A stretch of 54,247 nt of DNA from Collinsella sp. An2 (lineage in GTDB: Bacteria > Actinomycetota > Coriobacteriia > Coriobacteriales > Coriobacteriaceae), in assembly GCF_002160065.1 (NCBI RefSeq), contig NZ_NFJW01000012.1, positions 1 through 54,247 on the forward strand, given 5' to 3'. The notes under the pieces were generated by a model. That model saw nothing but the letters and a program-made list of their open reading frames with translations. It was not told where the DNA came from and ran no database searches. Every line of letters starts with the position of its first letter. Position 1 is the first letter of the stretch. This document shows positions 45,098-54,204 of this stretch, piece by piece. A program made the position numbers and the translations under genes.

Positions 45098-45828
45098 ATG
45101 AGGTCCTTGAGATTGGCGAATTTCTTCTCACCGATGCCCGAGACACGCATGATGTCCTCGATTGAGGCAAAGGGCCCATTCGCCTCGCGGTCCTCGATGA
45201 TGGCCTGAGCCGTCGCCGGTCCCACCCCTGGCAGCGCGTCAAGCGCCGTTGCATCGGCGGAGTTGATGTTCACCAGACCTGATGACGCCCCTGCCGGCGA
45301 CGCCCCCGACGACGTCACCTCCCCCGGCGACGCAGCACCGCCCGAGGAGGTCACGGCCTCGCCCACGCGGGGAACGTGCACCTTCTGGCCGTCCGTTAGC
45401 GGAGCGGCCCTGTTGAGGGCGGCTAGCTCGGCGTCCTCGGTAACGCCTCCGGCGGCGCGCAGGGCGTCTTCCACGCGCGACCCCGCCGGCAGCGTCACCA
45501 CCGAGGGCGTGGCGACCGCTCCTGTGACATCGACCACGATCGTGTCCTGTGCCGGGGCCTCTGCGGCCTCAGGCGATGTTGCGCGATCGCCCTCGGAGTC
45601 CCCTGTGGGCGCGGCATCGTCAGCCTCATCCTCTTGAGCGATATCCGTCGTCTCGGCACGGTCGATGAACACCTGCTCTCCTGTCGCCGCCACGCCGCCC
45701 AAAAGCACGCTTGCAAGACAGGCGAGCACAACGAGCACCACCGCAGCGGCAAGCGCGGGTCGCTGTCGCAACGCACGCGCCAGGCACACCTTTTCCGACT
45801 TCGAGCCATCATGCTGAATCTGCGCCAT
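45088..45828 (-). CDS. comEA: DNA-binding competence protein ComEA
   Basis: A 246-residue protein with an N-terminal membrane helix (PALAAAVVLVVLACLASVLLGGVAA), a disordered Ala/Glu/Asp linker, an SLBB domain (DVTGAVATPSVVTLPAGSRVEDALRAAGGV) and a C-terminal helix-hairpin-helix DNA-binding domain (VNINSADATALDALPGVGPATAQAIIEDREANGPFASIEDI). It binds incoming double-stranded DNA at the surface and passes it to ComEC. The ribosome site AAGGGGG lies inside the second arm of a perfect 12-bp hairpin, which may hold translation low. Confidence 0.94.
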   Translation of the reverse strand: MAQIQHDGSKSEKVCLARALRQRPALAAAVVLVVLACLASVLLGGVAATGEQVFIDRAETTDIAQEDEADDAAPTGDSEGDRATSPEAAEAPAQDTIVVDVTGAVATPSVVTLPAGSRVEDALRAAGGVTEDAELAALNRAAPLTDGQKVHVPRVGEAVTSSGGAASPGEVTSSGASPAGASSGLVNINSADATALDALPGVGPATAQAIIEDREANGPFASIEDIMRVSGIGEKKFANLKDLICV

Positions 45829-45834
45829 ACCAAG

Positions 45835-45874
45835 ACCACCCCCTTACCCATGCTGACACGGCTAAGGGGGTGGT
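45835..45874 (-). promoter_or_regulatory. Hairpin that can bury the comEA ribosome site
   Basis: Perfect 12-bp arms ACCACCCCCTTA (45835-45846) and TAAGGGGGTGGT (45863-45874) have a 16-nt loop. On the minus strand the 3' arm TAAGGGGGTGGT contains the comEA ribosome site, about 10 nt from its ATG at 45828. When folded it would block initiation. No T run follows, so it is not a terminator. Confidence 0.75.
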
Positions 45875-45982
45875 GAACGGCTCATCGCCACATTCGAAAA
45901 CGCGACCTTACAGGATTCTTGTCGCAATCTAACAAAACCTGGAAGCCGTCAATATACCTGCAAGCAAAGGGATACCCACATG

Positions 45983-47215
45983 CTACCGGTCCCGCGGAGC
46001 AAGCTCCTCGTGGCGCTCCCGAAGCAGGCGCGGCGGACGATACGATCCGCTCTCGAAGTCGATGTATTCAACCGCATCGACCAAGCGATCGATCATCGCC
46101 TCGTGATCAAAAAGATCCCATGCGGCATGCACGTCGTCGAGCTTCGCGTGCGTCTCGGGACGACGCGGCATAAACAGCGTGCAGCAATCGGGCGCGGTCT
46201 CGCAGGAGATGTCATAGGTCCCAATCTCCTGGGCGCGCGCAATGATCTCCTGCTTGTCCGAGCCGATCAGCGGACGGAAGACCGGCAGGTCGACGACCTC
46301 GTTGACCGCCATAATGTTCTCGAGCGTCTGAGACGCGACCTGTCCGAGCGACTCGCCGGTCACGATGGCCTTTGCACCCTCGATGCGGGCGATGCGCTCC
46401 GCGACCGAATACATGATGCGGCGATACATGATGACGCGCAGGGAGCTGGGGCACGTAAGCGAAATCTCACGCTGACAGTCACCGAAGGGAACGACATAGA
46501 GACGCCCCACCTGAATGGCCGGGGCGAAGGCGCGCACGATATCCTGGCACAGATACTCGCTCGTGTCTGCAGTCTGCGGGCGCCCCGAGAAATGGACGGG
46601 GACGCACACGGCACCGCGACGAGCAATCATCCAGGTAGCGACCGGAGAGTCGATGCCCGAGGACAAAAGCGTCACGACCTTGCCGGCACTGCCGACAGGC
46701 AGGCCGCCGACGCCGCGGCGAGAGCGCGCATACACATAGACGCTGCCCTGCACCACCAGGACATGCACGATCGCATCCGGACCATGCATCTGCACGCGCT
46801 TCTCGGGGAAGGCCTCGCAGAGCACCTCGCCCACCTGGGCGTTGAGCTCAAGCGACGTCAGCTCATAGTCGGTGTTGGAGCGTTTGGCCTGCACTTTGAA
46901 CGATTCGAACTCGCCGAACTCCCGCAGCGCGGTCACCGCGGCCCGACAGTATTCCTGCGGGTCGCGATTGGTGTGGAAGGCAAGCGAGACGCGTGCGACG
47001 CCCGGCACGCGCAACAGCGTGTCAAAGGCCCGCTCCGCCTCGCCCGGCTGCGAGAAGGTCACGAGAATGTGCCCCGAGATGCGGGTCACGCACGAGACGG
47101 AAAAGGCGGCCAAGGCCGCCTTGATGGAATCCATGAGGATGTGCTCGAAGTGCGAGCGATTCTTGCCTTTGAGGCCCACCTCATGGTAGTGGACCAGGCA
47201 GACGCGGCTCGCCAT
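45983..47215 (-). CDS. thiI: tRNA 4-thiouridine sulfurtransferase
   Basis: A 410-residue ThiI with an N-terminal ferredoxin-like and THUMP domain (about residues 60-165) and a PP-loop ATPase with SSGIDSPVATW, which adenylates U8 of tRNA. The C-terminal rhodanese domain of E. coli ThiI is absent, as in many Gram-positives, so the sulfur must come through a separate IscS-type partner. Motifs YHEVGLKGKNR at the start and GESLGQVASQTLENI are clear. The ATG at 47215 lies 1 nt past the rpoZ stop. Confidence 0.95.
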   Translation of the reverse strand: MASRVCLVHYHEVGLKGKNRSHFEHILMDSIKAALAAFSVSCVTRISGHILVTFSQPGEAERAFDTLLRVPGVARVSLAFHTNRDPQEYCRAAVTALREFGEFESFKVQAKRSNTDYELTSLELNAQVGEVLCEAFPEKRVQMHGPDAIVHVLVVQGSVYVYARSRRGVGGLPVGSAGKVVTLLSSGIDSPVATWMIARRGAVCVPVHFSGRPQTADTSEYLCQDIVRAFAPAIQVGRLYVVPFGDCQREISLTCPSSLRVIMYRRIMYSVAERIARIEGAKAIVTGESLGQVASQTLENIMAVNEVVDLPVFRPLIGSDKQEIIARAQEIGTYDISCETAPDCCTLFMPRRPETHAKLDDVHAAWDLFDHEAMIDRLVDAVEYIDFESGSYRPPRLLRERHEELAPRDR

Positions 47216-47216
47216 G

Positions 47217-47498
47217 CTACGCGTCAGCCACCTTGTGGCCGAGCGCGCGCTCGAACTTCTCGTGGTCATAGGAGATGTCGCCGTCCACGATCTCTTCCAT
47301 GGCCATGGAGATGGTGTCCTTGCCGGAAAGCGCAATAGTGATGTCATCGATGTCTTGCGCCGCAAGCACGCGGTTGTGCTGTCCGCGCAGCATGCTGTTG
47401 ATGTCGCAGGCTCGCTTGGAGGCCAGGGCGGCCAGAAGGAACCGGTTGTTATCGGTCTTGGCGAGCAGATCATCGATAGGCGGCTTGACGACAGACAT
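47217..47498 (-). CDS. rpoZ: RNA polymerase omega subunit
   Basis: A 93-residue omega subunit. It opens SVVKPPIDDLLAKTDNNRFLLAALASKRACDINSML, the family signature for the beta-prime-binding segment, and keeps KDTISMAMEEI. Omega helps fold and hold the beta-prime subunit and contributes to ppGpp binding in some phyla. It is 3 bp after gmk and 1 bp before thiI. The gmk-rpoZ pair is common in bacteria. Confidence 0.95.
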   Translation of the reverse strand: MSVVKPPIDDLLAKTDNNRFLLAALASKRACDINSMLRGQHNRVLAAQDIDDITIALSGKDTISMAMEEIVDGDISYDHEKFERALGHKVADA

Positions 47499-47501
47499 GC
47501 C

Positions 47502-48071
47502 TCAGATCCTTTCGTACGATTGAAGTATGGATACAAGCTCTTCGCAGGCCCGCTCGCGATCGTCGTTGACGAGCACCTTGTCGTAGCGATCGGCAAGGGC
47601 CAACTCCTTGCGGGCGTTGGCAAGCCGCAGCTCGATAGACTCGGGCGTCTCGGTGCCGCGCCCAACTAGACGGGCGCGCAGCTCCTCAAGCGACGGTGGC
47701 TTGATGAAGATCAAAATGGCCTCGGGGAAACGCTCCTTAACCTGAAGCGCCCCCTGGACATCGATCTCCAAAATAACCGATGCGCCAGCGGAAAGGCGGC
47801 TTCGCACCTCGCTTACCAGCGTGCCATAGCAGTTGCCGTGGACATGTGCCCACTCGACAAACTCCCCGGCGTCGACGCGACGCTGGAATTCCTCGGGGGT
47901 AAGGAAATGGTAGTCCACACCGTCAACCTCGCCAGGGCGCGGAGAGCGCGTGGTAGCCGAAACCGTCAGGCCCAGCCCGGGCATGCGGTCGCGCGTCATC
48001 GCGACCAGCGTACCCTTACCGGCACCTGACGGTCCAGAAACAACGAAAAGCTTTGGATTGGTGCTACCCAC
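47502..48071 (-). CDS. gmk: Guanylate kinase
   Basis: A 189-residue guanylate kinase, ATP plus GMP to ADP plus GDP. The P-loop GPSGAGKG is at residues 13-20, and the GMP-binding stretch SATTRSPRPGEVDGVDYHFL is complete. The start is a GTG that shares its last base with the mihF stop (TAGTG), so translation is coupled. It lies in the conserved mihF-gmk-rpoZ order of actinobacteria. Confidence 0.97.
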   Translation of the reverse strand: MGSTNPKLFVVSGPSGAGKGTLVAMTRDRMPGLGLTVSATTRSPRPGEVDGVDYHFLTPEEFQRRVDAGEFVEWAHVHGNCYGTLVSEVRSRLSAGASVILEIDVQGALQVKERFPEAILIFIKPPSLEELRARLVGRGTETPESIELRLANARKELALADRYDKVLVNDDRERACEELVSILQSYERI

Positions 48072-48379
48072 TATTTCGTAAGCGCCTCGAGCAGCTGCTC
48101 GCGCTGACGGACACCAAGGCCCTGGACGCGACGGGTGGCGGAGATGCCAAGCTCGTCCATGATCTTAGCGGCCTTGGCCTTGCCATACCCGGGGAGAGAC
48201 TCGATGAGGGTGGAGACCTTCATACGAGAGGCGATGGGGTCATCCGAGTTGAGAACGGACTCGAGGGTGACCTCGTTCTTCTTGATCTTCTCGCGGAGCT
48301 CGGCACGGGCGTGACGGGCGGCAGCAGCCTTCTCAAGTGCGGCCTTGCGCTGCTCGTCAGTGAGCTGGGGAAGCGCCAT
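48071..48379 (-). CDS. mihF: Actinobacterial integration host factor mIHF
   Basis: A 102-residue helical nucleoid protein. It has the helix-two-turn-helix stretch ASRMKVSTLIESLPGYGKAKAAKIMDELGISATRRVQGLG, which is near-universal and restricted to actinobacteria. mIHF bends and compacts DNA and aids phage integration in mycobacteria. The ATG at 48379 with GGAGG upstream gives the standard MALPQLTDEQRKAAL start. A promoter lies about 90 bp upstream. It separates the pyr operon from gmk-rpoZ. This gene is the clearest phylum marker in the window. Confidence 0.96.
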   Translation of the reverse strand: MALPQLTDEQRKAALEKAAAARHARAELREKIKKNEVTLESVLNSDDPIASRMKVSTLIESLPGYGKAKAAKIMDELGISATRRVQGLGVRQREQLLEALTK

Positions 48380-48468
48380 TAGAACCTCCAATTACGTGAT
48401 GGAATACATACGATTTCATATGGTCGGACGCATCAAGAGTGCGCGTCCAATCAAAACCGGAACCATAC

Positions 48469-48496
48469 CTTATACGATTGACCTGCAAAGTTCAAG
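48469..48496 (-). promoter_or_regulatory. Probable mihF promoter
   Basis: On the minus strand the -35 CTTGAA (48491-48496) and the -10 TATAAG (48469-48474) are 16 bp apart. It gives a leader of about 85 nt. It lies past the pyrF terminator-like hairpin, which supports a separate transcript start. Confidence 0.6.
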
Positions 48497-48548
48497 AGAA
48501 TCGCTGGTAAAGACCATAGAGAAACGTCCTATTTCATAGAACGTACGC

Positions 48549-48579
48549 GGCGGGCGCACCAAAGAAGGCGTCGCCCGCC
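48549..48579 (-). terminator. Hairpin after pyrF
   Basis: An 8-bp GC stem GGCGGGCG (48549-48556) / CGCCCGCC (48572-48579) has a 15-nt loop, 7 bp past the pyrF stop. The T tract is poor. It probably ends most of the pyr transcript. Confidence 0.6.
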
Positions 48580-48586
48580 ACGATCG

Positions 48587-49306
48587 TTAGACAGAAAGAA
48601 GCTCCTGCACAATGGCCTCATAGGCTGCCACGGGATCCTCTGCGGCGGTGATGGGGCGACCGATGACCAGGTGGCTCGCACCGGCGGCAATGGCGTCGGC
48701 AGGCGTGGAGACGCGGCTTTGATCGCCCAGGTCAGAGCCGGCAGGACGCACGCCAGGCGTGACGATGAGGGCATCGGGGCCAAGCAGCTTTCGCATATCG
48801 GCTGCCTCGCGCGGAGAGCATACGACGCCGTCGATGCCGTTGGCCTTCGCAAGCCCAGCCAGGCGAGCAGCCTCCTCCGCAACGGGAAGCGAGACGCCAA
48901 TCTCCTCCAAGGAGTCCTGATTCATGCTGGTCAGGACCGTAATGGCCAGCAGTCGCGTACGCGAGGAGCGCTCCTGGGCAGCCTGGTCGGCGCCCTCGCG
49001 CGCGGCGGCGAGCATAGCGCCGGACCCCATCCCGTGCACGGTCAGCAGATCGGCTCCCGTAAGCGAGGCCGAACGGGCCGCCCCGCGCACCTGATGCGGA
49101 ATATCGTGGAGCTTGAGGTCAAGGAAGACCTTAAATCCCCGGTTGATGAACTCCTGCACGATGCTGGGACCTTCGGCATAGAACAGCGTCATGCCCACCT
49201 TGAGCCACACGGCATGGCCGGAGAGGCGGTCGGCAAGGCTCAACGCCTCGTCGCGTCCGCAATCGATGGCGACGATGATGCGCTCGCGCGCTTCCTGGTC
49301 TAGCAT
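48587..49306 (-). CDS. pyrF: Orotidine-5'-phosphate decarboxylase
   Basis: A 239-residue type I OMP decarboxylase, the last step to UMP. The catalytic motif DLKLHD has Asp63, Lys65 and Asp68. The phosphate-binding loop near the end is SHLVIGRPITAAEDP. The ATG at 49306 (MLDQEARERI) overlaps the pyrD stop by 7 nt; the longer frame from 49360 lies inside pyrD. It closes the pyr operon. Confidence 0.96.
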   Translation of the reverse strand: MLDQEARERIIVAIDCGRDEALSLADRLSGHAVWLKVGMTLFYAEGPSIVQEFINRGFKVFLDLKLHDIPHQVRGAARSASLTGADLLTVHGMGSGAMLAAAREGADQAAQERSSRTRLLAITVLTSMNQDSLEEIGVSLPVAEEAARLAGLAKANGIDGVVCSPREAADMRKLLGPDALIVTPGVRPAGSDLGDQSRVSTPADAIAAGASHLVIGRPITAAEDPVAAYEAIVQELLSV

Positions 49307-50223
49307 TCGAGGGCTCCGATCAGCTCGTTGATGTCGGAGACGCCCTGAGAGGCGGCCCACTCCTCAAGCTCGTCGACGATGCGCGGCGCAGAGGTCGGGT
49401 CGACGAAGTTGGACATGCCGACCGAGACGGCCGTAGCACCCGCGAGGATGAACTCTGCGGCGTCCTCGCCGGTCATGACGCCGCCCACGCCACACACGGG
49501 GATGTCGACGGCGTTGGCAACCTCCCAGACCATGCGCACGGCGATGGGATGCAGCAAGGGGCCGGAAAGACCACCCGTGGGCTTGGAGAGCTTGGAGCGA
49601 CGCGTATGGACGTCGATGGCCATGCCAGGAATCGAGTTGATGACGGTCAAGCCGTCGGCGCCCTCGGCCTCAAGGGCACGGGCGATCTCGGGAAGGCGGA
49701 CAGGGGCCATCTTGACGAGCAGCGGACGCTTTGTGATGGGACGGCAGGCGCGCATGACCTCGGCAGCCCCCTCCGGGGTGGAGCCGCAAGCCGCGCCGCC
49801 GGCGGCGATGTTCGGGCAGCTCACGTTGAGCTCGAAGCCGGCTGCCCAGGGGCAAAGCTCCTCGAAAAGCTCAAGCGCGGCCACATATTCCTCGGTGGAA
49901 TGGCCCGCCACCTGGCAGATGACGGCCGTACCCTTCGAGGCGAGGTCGGCAAGGTAGTCGCCGGACTCTGCAACAAGGCCGCGAACGCCGGGGTTCTGAA
50001 GGCCGACGGAGTTCATCATGCCGCCGCGCACCTCGGTCATGCGGGGCTTGGGATTGCCGGGCCACGGCTCGGAGGCGCAGCCCTTCGTCGTGATGGCGCC
50101 CAGACGCGACACGTCAAAGAAGTTCTCGAACTGCCATCCGAACCCGAACGTGCCGGACGCCGTATTGATGGGGTTCTTCATAGGGATGCCGGCAAAATTG
50201 ACGGCCATGGAAACGCGGCTCAC
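49300..50223 (-). CDS. pyrD: Dihydroorotate dehydrogenase 1B, catalytic subunit
   Basis: A 307-residue FMN enzyme of class 1B, which needs PyrK and uses NAD. The active-site Cys lies in FELNVSCPNI, FMN contacts in GVGGVMTGEDAAEFI, and the opening GIPMKNPINTASGTFGFG is class 1B-like. I prefer the GTG at 50223: AAGGAGG lies 7 nt upstream and the GTG overlaps the pyrK stop (GTGA). The ATG at 50208 lacks a ribosome site. The pyrK gene is directly upstream. Confidence 0.95.
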   Translation of the reverse strand: MSRVSMAVNFAGIPMKNPINTASGTFGFGWQFENFFDVSRLGAITTKGCASEPWPGNPKPRMTEVRGGMMNSVGLQNPGVRGLVAESGDYLADLASKGTAVICQVAGHSTEEYVAALELFEELCPWAAGFELNVSCPNIAAGGAACGSTPEGAAEVMRACRPITKRPLLVKMAPVRLPEIARALEAEGADGLTVINSIPGMAIDVHTRRSKLSKPTGGLSGPLLHPIAVRMVWEVANAVDIPVCGVGGVMTGEDAAEFILAGATAVSVGMSNFVDPTSAPRIVDELEEWAASQGVSDINELIGALEC

Positions 50224-51011
50224 CAGACGACCTCCTTCGCATCGAAGACGGGCCCGCACATGCAGGCGCCCTTCATTCCTCCCGTGGTCTCGACCGCGCA
50301 CGTGGCGCAAGCGCCGAAGCCACAGCTCATCATGCGCTCGAGCGACGCCTCGCACGGCACGCCGGCCTCGGCGGCCGCAGCGGCCACCTTGGCCATCATG
50401 GGCTCGGGACCACAGGTGGCGACATAGCCGTATTCGCCCTGGGCGAGCAGCTCAGAGGCAGGATCGGTGCAGAAGCCGCAGGCGCCTTCGGACCCGTCAT
50501 CGGTGCAGACGTGCACCGATGCGGCACCCAGACGCTCGAAATCCGCGACGCCCACCAGCTTGCCAGCCGTAGCGGCGCCCAGGCACACATCGAACGCCAC
50601 GCCCGCAGCAGCAAGCTCGCGAGCCAGACAGAGCACCGGCGGCACGCCGATGCCGCCCGCGACCAAGAGTGCTCGCTTGCAGCCCTCGGGAATGGTCCAG
50701 CCGTGTCCGCCGGGGCCCAGCAGGTCGGAGCGGTCGCCCGGCTGCATCTGCGAAAGCCGGTTCGTGCCGTCTCCCACCACCGCATACCAAATGGTCACGG
50801 TGCCGGCCTCGGGGTCGACCGACTCAAAGCTCAGCGGGATACGCAAGAGCGACATGGCGTTTCCCGGCACGGCGACGTTCACAAACTGACCGGGTTGAAT
50901 GGCTCGAGCAAGGTCGGGGGCCGAAATGACGAGCGAGAAGATGCCGTCGGCGATCTTCTCGTTCGACACGACCTCGAACTCATGCATGCGAGCAGGAGAA
51001 GGCGTAGGCAT
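50220..51011 (-). CDS. pyrK: Dihydroorotate dehydrogenase electron-transfer subunit
   Basis: A 263-residue ferredoxin-reductase-like subunit that carries FAD and a [2Fe-2S] cluster and passes electrons from PyrD to NAD. The FAD-site stretch IPLSFESVD is of the RxYS type. The NAD region is LLVAGGIGVPPVLCLAREL. The cluster cysteines lie in SCGFGACATC and a later Cys in GACMCG. The ATG at 51011 has AGGAGCG upstream. It couples to pyrD by a 4-nt overlap. Confidence 0.94.
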   Translation of the reverse strand: MPTPSPARMHEFEVVSNEKIADGIFSLVISAPDLARAIQPGQFVNVAVPGNAMSLLRIPLSFESVDPEAGTVTIWYAVVGDGTNRLSQMQPGDRSDLLGPGGHGWTIPEGCKRALLVAGGIGVPPVLCLARELAAAGVAFDVCLGAATAGKLVGVADFERLGAASVHVCTDDGSEGACGFCTDPASELLAQGEYGYVATCGPEPMMAKVAAAAAEAGVPCEASLERMMSCGFGACATCAVETTGGMKGACMCGPVFDAKEVVW

Positions 51012-51100
51012 TGACGCTCCTATCCCCATGCGGCCGCATGGAATCGAGAATGAACGGCACGGCCCACCTTCGGGCCGTGCCGAGCTGTTGTATAGCGATG

Positions 51101-52390
51101 TTAGCAGATGACGCCGTCCGTGAGCGTGCGCTTGCCGCCAACAAAGACGTCGGTGGCGCGGCCGGTGACCTCGGTGCCAGCGAACCCGCAGTTGTTGGCC
51201 TTGGACTCATAGCCATCGGCACCCACGGTCCAGGTAACCTCGGGGTCGAAGACGGTGATGTCGGCCAGCGAACCCGGCTGGATGCTCACCGCGTCGACGC
51301 CCAGTATGCGACGAGGAGCGATGGACATGAGCTCGACCATGCGGCCGTAATCGATCTTGCCGGTCTTGACCAGGTTGGTGTTCACCAGGGCGAGCGACGC
51401 CTCGATGCCCGTCATGCCGAAGGGGGCGAGCTCGAACTCGCGCGCCTTCTCCCAGTCGGCGTGCGGCGCGTGGTCCGTGACGATGGCGTCGACCGTGCCA
51501 TCGATGACACCGGCGACGATCGCGGCAGCATCCTCGGCGGTGCGCAGCGGCGGGTTCACCTTGAGCGACGTGTCATAGGTCTCGCCAATCGCGTCCTCGG
51601 TCAGGAACATGTGGTGCGGCGTGGCCTCGCAGGTGACCTCGAGCCCCTCAGCCTTCGCGGCGCGCACGAGCTCAAGGCCGCGTGCGGTGGAGATGTGCTG
51701 GATGTGCAGCTTCGCGCCGGTGAGTCGAGCAACGGCGATATCGCGCGCGATCTGAATCTCCTCGCCCTCGGCGGGCCAACCCAGAAGTCCCAGGCGCGTA
51801 GAGACGACGCCTTCGTTCACCTGGCCGTCACCGACGAGATCCTCGTCCTGGCAGTGGCTCATGAACACCTTGCCGAACATCTTGCCGTAATCCATGGCGC
51901 GGCGAAGCATGCCGGCACCCTGAACGCCGCGACCGTCATCGGTGAAGGCGACCGCGCCGTGAGCGACCATGTCGCCCATCTCGGAGATGATCTCGCCCTT
52001 GAGACCGCGCGTCATGGCGCCGGAGGGGAACACGCGGCAGTGGCCCTCGCGCTCGGCGACGGACTTCACGTACTCGATGGTCACGCCGTTATCGGTGACC
52101 GGATCGGTGTTGGGCATGGAGCATACGCCGGTCATGCCGCCCTTGGCAGCGGCACGGGTCTCGCTCTCGATGGTGCCCTTGTGCTCATAGCCGGGCTCGC
52201 GCAGGTGGACATGCATGTCCACGAGGCCGGGAACGAGCACCTTGCCGGAAAGGTCCAGCACCTCGGCTCCGTCGGCGGAAAGGTCCTCCCCCACCTCGAC
52301 GATGCGGTCGTTCTCGATCTTCACGTCAACGACGCCGTCGATGCCGGCGGCAGGGTCGACGACATGGGCGGATTTAAGCAGAAAGGCCAT
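51101..52390 (-). CDS. pyrC: Dihydroorotase
   Basis: A 429-residue class I dihydroorotase. The metal ligands begin with His60 and His62 in DMHVHLREPG; further family motifs are ATPHHMFLTED and VTDHAPHADWEKAREFELAPFGMTGIEASL. It closes carbamoyl-aspartate to dihydroorotate. The ATG at 52390 overlaps the pyrB end by 17 bp, so the two are coupled. The 89-bp gap to pyrK downstream is the widest in the operon. Confidence 0.95.
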   Translation of the reverse strand: MAFLLKSAHVVDPAAGIDGVVDVKIENDRIVEVGEDLSADGAEVLDLSGKVLVPGLVDMHVHLREPGYEHKGTIESETRAAAKGGMTGVCSMPNTDPVTDNGVTIEYVKSVAEREGHCRVFPSGAMTRGLKGEIISEMGDMVAHGAVAFTDDGRGVQGAGMLRRAMDYGKMFGKVFMSHCQDEDLVGDGQVNEGVVSTRLGLLGWPAEGEEIQIARDIAVARLTGAKLHIQHISTARGLELVRAAKAEGLEVTCEATPHHMFLTEDAIGETYDTSLKVNPPLRTAEDAAAIVAGVIDGTVDAIVTDHAPHADWEKAREFELAPFGMTGIEASLALVNTNLVKTGKIDYGRMVELMSIAPRRILGVDAVSIQPGSLADITVFDPEVTWTVGADGYESKANNCGFAGTEVTGRATDVFVGGKRTLTDGVIC

Positions 52391-53318
52391 TATCGGCACC
52401 TCCAAGCAGCAGATACAGGGCAGCCATGCGCACGCAGATGCCAGCGTAGACCTGGTCCAGGATGACCGAGCGCTCGGGATGGTCGGCCATGTAGGAGTCG
52501 AACTCCACGCCGCGGTTGATGGGACCGGGGTGGCAGATGATGGCATCGGGCTTCATCAGGTGCTCGCGGCGCTTCGTGAGGCCGAAGAGCTCGTGATACT
52601 CGCGCAGGCTCGGGAAGGGTGCGCCCTCGAGGCGCTCGCGCTGGATGCGCAGCATGTAGACCACGTCCAGCTCGGGCAGGACGTCGTCGAGCGAGTAGCT
52701 CACGTGGTCGGCGCCCAGAATGTCGGGGCGGGCAGGAAGCAGCGTGCCCGGCGCCACGACGGTGACCTCGGCTCCCATGATCTTAAGTGCGGGAATGAGC
52801 GAACCGCATACGCGGGAGTGCCCGATATCGCCCACGATGCCCACCTTGAGGCCCTCGAAGCTGCCCTTGCGCTCCCAGATGGAGTACAGGTCGAGCAGCG
52901 CCTGGGTGGGGTGACCATGCTTGCCGTCACCGGCGTCGATAACGTGCGCCGGAGAATGCTGCGTGAGGATGTAGGGAGCGCCTGCATGCTTGTCGCGCAC
53001 GATAATCATGTCGATCTTGTAAGCGTTGAGCGTCATGACCGTGTCGATGAGGCTCTCGCCCTTCACCGTCGAGGTCGAGGAGCCGCCGAAGTTGAGGCTG
53101 TCGGCCGACAGGCGCTTCTCGGCGAGCTCGAAGGAGCTGCGGGTACGGGTGGACGGCTCGTTGAACATGTTCACGATCGTCTTGCCCTTAAGGGTGGGGA
53201 CCTTCTTGATGGCGCGCTCGTTGACCTCGGAGAACGCTTTCGCGGTCTCGAGGATGGTCATGATGTCGGTGTCGGAATACTCGGTGATGTCGATCAAGTG
53301 CTTGTGGTTGAAGGCCAT
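52374..53318 (-). CDS. pyrB: Aspartate carbamoyltransferase catalytic chain
   Basis: A 314-residue ATCase, first committed step of pyrimidine synthesis. The carbamoyl-phosphate loop STRTRSSFE begins at residue 56, and HPTQALLDL and VGDIGHSRVCGS are the usual later motifs. There is no pyrI gene beside it, so it is probably controlled through PyrR rather than an allosteric chain. It starts 3 bp after pyrR with GGGAGG upstream. Confidence 0.97.
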   Translation of the reverse strand: MAFNHKHLIDITEYSDTDIMTILETAKAFSEVNERAIKKVPTLKGKTIVNMFNEPSTRTRSSFELAEKRLSADSLNFGGSSTSTVKGESLIDTVMTLNAYKIDMIIVRDKHAGAPYILTQHSPAHVIDAGDGKHGHPTQALLDLYSIWERKGSFEGLKVGIVGDIGHSRVCGSLIPALKIMGAEVTVVAPGTLLPARPDILGADHVSYSLDDVLPELDVVYMLRIQRERLEGAPFPSLREYHELFGLTKRREHLMKPDAIICHPGPINRGVEFDSYMADHPERSVILDQVYAGICVRMAALYLLLGGADNGLSA

Positions 53319-53321
53319 CGC

Positions 53322-54125
<804 letters not shown>

Positions 54126-54148
54126 CTACGTTTGATTTGCAAGTTCAT

Positions 54149-54204
54149 CGAAACGCTTCCAGGACTCAGCGGGACATGTCCCGCTGAGTCCTGGAAGCGT
54201 TTCG
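54149..54204. repeat. Perfect 56-bp palindrome
   Basis: The arms 54149-54176 and 54177-54204 are exact reverse complements (28 bp each, no spacer). The arms begin CGAAACGCTTCCAGG and meet at GGGACATGTCCC. The arm ends hold AAACG/CGTTT, so it could act as a bidirectional terminator for the pyr side and an unseen gene to the right, but neither strand has a clear T run after it. A mobile palindromic element is the other option. Confidence 0.9.
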
